Assembly: GCF_002407245.1 (NCBI RefSeq)
Contig: NZ_CP010681.1
Coordinates: 3,423,001-3,487,000, forward strand
From: Phaeobacter piscinae
GTDB taxonomy: Bacteria; Pseudomonadota; Alphaproteobacteria; Rhodobacterales; Rhodobacteraceae
Reading direction: 5' to 3'
DNA: 64,000 bases
The notes under the pieces were generated by a model. The model was not told the DNA's origin, ran no database searches, and saw nothing but the letters and a program-made list of their open reading frames with translations. The translations under genes and the position numbers were made by a program. Below are positions 60,758 to 64,000 of the stretch, one piece after another; positions within the stretch are counted from its first letter, which is position 1; each line of letters begins with the position of its first letter.

Positions 60758-61126
60758 TCAGGAGCGCAATTGAAAGCGCCCAGCCTGATCCGGTAACCAG
60801 GCTTCTACCGCAGCTGTGGCGACCACATGTTTGTTGCCGTCCGCAGGATCATCCACATTCAACCCTCCAAAAACCGCCCGCACAGTGGCGCGTCCACGTG
60901 GCAGATCGGCGGCGACCAGATCGCAGTCTACCTTGTCGGGTTCCTGAACACCGATTGTGACCTCAACCCTCATTTCAGTATGGTCTATACCTAGTTTCGC
61001 AAAAAGCGTGATCGAGGAGTGGTGCAGCGCATCCTGCACCGCGCGGCGGGCCGCCTTGGTGTAATCCTGCCCATAAAGATCATTGCCGGTGCCCATTTCC
61101 AGAATAATGCGTTTCTCCTCGGTCAT
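60758..61126 (-). CDS. Lin0512 family protein, second of a tandem pair
   Basis: The 122 aa protein opens RIILEMGTGNDLYGQDYTKAARRAVQDALHHSS (in part EMGTGNDLYGQDYTKAA), then has VEVTIGVQEPDKVD, VAADLPRGRATVRAVFGGLNVDDP and AAVEAWLP. It closely resembles the gene upstream, which overlaps its start by 4 bases. The Lin0512 family is small and conserved but has no known function. Paralogues arranged in tandem suggest a two-component complex. Confidence 0.85.
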   Translation of the reverse strand: MTEEKRIILEMGTGNDLYGQDYTKAARRAVQDALHHSSITLFAKLGIDHTEMRVEVTIGVQEPDKVDCDLVAADLPRGRATVRAVFGGLNVDDPADGNKHVVATAAVEAWLPDQAGRFQLRS

Positions 61127-61470
61127 TCTGTCGGCTCCATGTCAAATGAGACGATGATGGCTGCATTGGCGATCACCGTGTGGCCAGTGCCGGGTTTGTC
61201 GATATCAAGGCCGCCCTTGGTCACATGAATCTCCGCTGTGCCATATGGAAAGACCGCGCTAAGCGCGTCGCAGTCGATGGCGTCGGGGTTTTGCACGCCG
61301 ATTTCAGCACGGATGCGCATGGCGGATTTTGGGAAATCGAACAGTTCGGCAACATTGACCGAGTTGTGCCAGAGCGCGTCCTTGATCGCCCGTTTTGCGG
61401 CCTCGGTATAGTCCTGTCGCCGCAGCGATGTCCCCATCCCGAACTCTACCAACACCCGCGTTTCAGCCAT
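61123..61470 (-). CDS. Lin0512 family protein, first of a tandem pair
   Basis: The 115 aa protein begins TRVLVEFGMGTSLRRQDYTEAAKRAIKDALWHNS (in part EFGMGTSLRRQDYTEAAKRA), then IRAEIGVQNPDAID, VFPYGTAEIHVTKGGLDIDKPG and ANAAIIVSFDM. It aligns along its whole length with the gene downstream. The fold is unknown to me; no catalytic pattern is obvious beyond the conserved G-x-G, Asp and Tyr near the start. A 4-base overlap couples the two. Confidence 0.85.
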   Translation of the reverse strand: MAETRVLVEFGMGTSLRRQDYTEAAKRAIKDALWHNSVNVAELFDFPKSAMRIRAEIGVQNPDAIDCDALSAVFPYGTAEIHVTKGGLDIDKPGTGHTVIANAAIIVSFDMEPTE

Positions 61471-61510
61471 GATCCCTCCTCCAATTCTGTCGTTTTGAAA
61501 GCCAGTTATG

Positions 61511-61536
61511 AAAAAGGCGCCCCAATGGGACGCCTT
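61511..61536 (-). terminator. Intrinsic terminator after trxA
   Basis: On the minus strand AAGGCG-CCC and GGG-CGCCTT pair with one mismatch, followed by a U run from AAAAA at 61511-61515. Confidence 0.8.
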
Positions 61537-61562
61537 CTGATATTTCTGATCGTCTGTCTGGT

Positions 61563-61883
61563 TCAGATCGACTCGTCGATCCAGCTTTGCAGCGCAGCCT
61601 TGGGCGCGGCACCAGAGCGGTTGGAGACAACCTCGCCATTCTTGAAAATGAACAGCGCAGGAATGCCGCGTACACCCATGGCCGAAGCTGCGTTGGGGTT
61701 GCTGTCGACATCGACTTTGGCGATCTTGACCTTATCGCCGTATTCAGCCGCCAGCTCTTCCAGAGCGGGGCCAATCTGTTTGCAGGGACCGCACCATTCG
61801 GCCCAGAAATCCACCACGACGGGGACTTCGGAATTCTTCACTTCGGCATCGAAAGTGGCATCGGTTACGGCGACGGTGGACAT
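61563..61883 (-). CDS. trxA: Thioredoxin 1
   Basis: TrxA reduces cytoplasmic disulfides. The 106 aa protein has [23 protein letters not shown] with Cys30-Gly-Pro-Cys33, the [23 protein letters not shown] strand with the cis-proline, and the usual C-terminal helix. It follows addA after 62 bases; the addA-trxA order is common in Rhodobacterales. A GGGAG site precedes the ATG. Confidence 0.96.
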   Translation of the reverse strand: MSTVAVTDATFDAEVKNSEVPVVVDFWAEWCGPCKQIGPALEELAAEYGDKVKIAKVDVDSNPNAASAMGVRGIPALFIFKNGEVVSNRSGAAPKAALQSWIDESI

Positions 61884-61945
61884 TGGAATGTCTCCCTAAG
61901 AGTGTGGCAGTTCGGCTGTGAACCTATGAACGCCTTAACGGATCG

Positions 61946-64000
61946 TCAAGGTATCTGGCGGCGCTTAAGAGCGGATGACACAATATCGTGTGGCAGGTCC
62001 ATCAGCGTCGCGGTACGGGTCCAGAGCAACGCCGTGTCAATCCGCCGATCTGGGTAGAGGGCTGCCAGCGCATGGGCATAAGCCCCCATCTGCCGCAACA
62101 GCCCCTCCGGACAGGCCTCCACGCTGGTGGGAACGGTGGCGTTCGATTTGAAATCAACCGCCTGAACCCGGTCCGGCGTCACGATCAGCCGGTCAATCAC
62201 GCCATGAATGCGACGGCCATCCAGATCTGCGGTTATCGCAACCTCCGCCAAAGTGTCAGGAGCGAAGATCGCACCCAGGTCCGGATTGGTCAGAACACGT
62301 GTTGCCTCAGCCAGAAGATCTGCGGTGTCTTCATGCCCCGCGAGCAAAGCATCCGCCAGTTGGGGCCAGCTATCCTGATCTGCGCTGGGTAGATGTTCCA
62401 GTAAGCTGTGCAGCCGGCTGCCGCGTGCCTTGGCGATATCTTCGTCCTGTCCCAGATCCCCCGGTAAGGCCTTGGCCCCGCCCAATTCCGACGGGCTGAG
62501 TGTTGAGGTTGGTGGCTGATAAGGCGGTGGCAACTGTTTGAATACCTCCGGCAATTGCGGCGTGGACGTGACCACCGGGGGATCTGCGTGGAACGGTAAC
62601 CCGTCCCAATCCCCATGCTGCAGCCGCAGTCCCTCGCCATTGCCGGTATCATAGGGGTTGGCACCGGCCTCTTGCAGCGCGCGCTCAACCATCTGGTACC
62701 AACTGTCCCCATCCTTGGACAGCTCACCCGCAGCGGCAACAATCAGCCATTTTTCTGCGCGTGTCAGCGCCACGTAGAGCAGCCGCAGTCGTTCATTCCG
62801 GGCCTTCTCCTGCGCGGTCTCGCGGGCGGCTTGCATCACATCGGGCATCTGGGCGCTGGGTAGTTTCCACATCGGCCCAGCCTCAGCGCGCATGATTTCA
62901 TCATCGCGTGGAGGTTTGCGTTTTGCGGTGTCGGGCAGGATCACAATCGGTGCTTCGAGGCCTTTTGATCCATGCACCGACATCACCCGGATCATATTGC
63001 CCGCCGCGCCCATCTGGCGTTTGATTTCCAGATCGTCGGCCTGCATCCAGACAAGAAATCCGGTCAGGCTGGGAATATCCGTGCGCTCATAGGCCAGTGC
63101 CTGGCTGAGCAAAGCGTTAATGCCATCCTCCGCCTCAGGTCCCAATCGGCCAAGCAGGCGCTGACGTCCGCCGTGACGTGTCAGGATCCGCTCAATCAGG
63201 TCATAGGGACGCAGGAAATCGGTCTGACTGCGCAGATCATCTATGATGGCCATCGTGTCAGGGTATTCCGCTGCGCGATCCCGCAGCGCGGTCCAGAGAT
63301 AACTGCCGCCCTCGCGCCGGTGGGCCAGATCAAACAGGGTCTGTTCGTCCCAGCCAAACAGCGGCGATTTCAGCGCTGCAGCCAGCGACAGGGAATCCTC
63401 AGGCGTAGCGAGAAAGGACAGCAGCGCCGCCAGATCCTTCACCGCCAGTTCTGCGCCGATCTTCAACCGGTCCGCGCCGGCGATGGGCAGTCTTGCAGCC
63501 TTGCAGGCGCGGATGATTTCTGAGAACAGCTCGGACCGGCGCTGCACGAGGATCAGAAAATCACCGGCCCGTACCGGGCGACGGCGGAAACTGCCACGCT
63601 CGGGCCCATCCTCCGGCAGGGTAACCTTGCTGTCGATCATCTCCTTGATCGTGGTCGCGATCCGGTCCGCCAGAATGACAGTGTGATGGCGCGCGCCGGG
63701 GCGATCGACTGGGTCGGTCCAGTCACGCTCTTCTTCGGTGTCAACTTTGTCCACGACTGGCCAAAGATCGACGCGACCCGGCAATTCCGATTTAAAGGCG
63801 CGGTGCAGGGCATCGCGGTGAAACCCGGCGCCGGGGCTATCCTTGAACACCAGATCAACCAGCCCAAGGATCGCCGCGGAGGACCGGAACGAGAATTCCA
63901 GCGCCGCGTTTTGCAGCGCACTGCCGGTTTCCGCGAGCCGGTCGGCGAATTCGGCCTGCATCCTGTCAAAGGCGTCCGGATCTGCCCCCTGAAAGGAATA
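61946..64000 (-). CDS. addA: AddA helicase-nuclease, C-terminal two thirds (runs off the right edge)
   Basis: AddAB is the alphaproteobacterial counterpart of RecBCD, resecting double-strand breaks. The frame is open to the edge, giving 684 residues from YSFQGADPDAFDRM; the ATP-binding start lies beyond the window. Visible parts include the SF1 helicase motifs VMSVHGSKGLEAPIVILPDT (in part SVHGSKGLEAP) and LLYVALTRAEKWLIVA, and the C-terminal nuclease with GSRLHSLLEHLP, ITADLDGRRIHGVIDRL and VQAVDFKSN, the PD-(D/E)XK site. The rest of the operon (addB) would lie further to the right. Confidence 0.94.
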   Translation of the reverse strand, partial: YSFQGADPDAFDRMQAEFADRLAETGSALQNAALEFSFRSSAAILGLVDLVFKDSPGAGFHRDALHRAFKSELPGRVDLWPVVDKVDTEEERDWTDPVDRPGARHHTVILADRIATTIKEMIDSKVTLPEDGPERGSFRRRPVRAGDFLILVQRRSELFSEIIRACKAARLPIAGADRLKIGAELAVKDLAALLSFLATPEDSLSLAAALKSPLFGWDEQTLFDLAHRREGGSYLWTALRDRAAEYPDTMAIIDDLRSQTDFLRPYDLIERILTRHGGRQRLLGRLGPEAEDGINALLSQALAYERTDIPSLTGFLVWMQADDLEIKRQMGAAGNMIRVMSVHGSKGLEAPIVILPDTAKRKPPRDDEIMRAEAGPMWKLPSAQMPDVMQAARETAQEKARNERLRLLYVALTRAEKWLIVAAAGELSKDGDSWYQMVERALQEAGANPYDTGNGEGLRLQHGDWDGLPFHADPPVVTSTPQLPEVFKQLPPPYQPPTSTLSPSELGGAKALPGDLGQDEDIAKARGSRLHSLLEHLPSADQDSWPQLADALLAGHEDTADLLAEATRVLTNPDLGAIFAPDTLAEVAITADLDGRRIHGVIDRLIVTPDRVQAVDFKSNATVPTSVEACPEGLLRQMGAYAHALAALYPDRRIDTALLWTRTATLMDLPHDIVSSALKRRQIP

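Noticed and set aside
1-64000. Mobile elements, prophage, CRISPR, secretion islands
   Set aside because: No transposase, integrase, phage structural gene or regularly spaced repeats seen; gene content is core housekeeping throughout.

Overview
The window reads as chromosomal backbone of an alphaproteobacterium of the Rhodobacteraceae, most likely a marine roseobacter of the Phaeobacter/Ruegeria type. The evidence is the moderately high GC, the protein sequences (Nav-type channel, HslVU, HrcA/GrpE, a class III aminotransferase fusion, DUF1127, Lin0512 proteins), and the order rho-hemJ | maf-aroE-coaE-dnaQ-secB next to parAB-rsmG-mnmG-mnmE. No IS element, prophage, CRISPR array, rRNA or tRNA gene was seen. 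Genus assignment is inference.

The most informative stretch is 41.8-52.4 kb. parB, parA, rsmG, mnmG, mnmE, rho and hemJ all run on the minus strand; maf, aroE, coaE and dnaQ run on the plus strand. Between hemJ and maf is a 405 bp non-coding segment with an AT-rich palindrome and at least seven DnaA-box-like nonamers, which I call the chromosomal origin. Two perfect 16 bp parS palindromes lie inside the 5' coding ends of rsmG and at the start of mnmG.

Layout. 0-7.6 kb: start of the rimP operon with a leader that looks like an attenuator, a short Tat-exported binding-protein-like gene, proline iminopeptidase, ubiG, a candidate structured RNA with a UUCG-capped terminator, a marR-nitrilase-grxC-comF group, an NDUFAF5-like methyltransferase and ferrochelatase. 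7.7-13.1 kb: a 1009-residue APH kinase / M23 / class III aminotransferase fusion, a tiny membrane protein, and an envelope group of two L,D-transpeptidases around a CAP lipoprotein. 13.1-22.5 kb: a bacterial sodium channel coupled to an RNA methyltransferase, a pair of ABC exporters, cca, two Nudix hydrolases and hslO. 22.5-31.1 kb: a receiver-PP2C phosphatase facing an HPt protein, ilvA, argG, DUF1810, SCP2, sulfotransferase-like/aminotransferase and an exported MsrA. 31.1-41.8 kb: ribokinase, malic enzyme, mutS, grpE-hrcA, then rph-rdgB-hemW-DUF454.

52.4-64 kb holds secB, fxsA, a Tim44-like/mltA/smr operon, a DUF900 lipoprotein hydrolase, hslV-(membrane protein)-hslU, a DUF1127 protein, two tandem Lin0512 proteins, trxA, and the C-terminal two thirds of addA running off the window. 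Many neighbours overlap by 1-8 bases (ATGA, GTGA or TGATG), so translational coupling is common. Start codons were moved from the longest frame wherever a Shine-Dalgarno site, a signal peptide or an upstream stop made a shorter one more likely.
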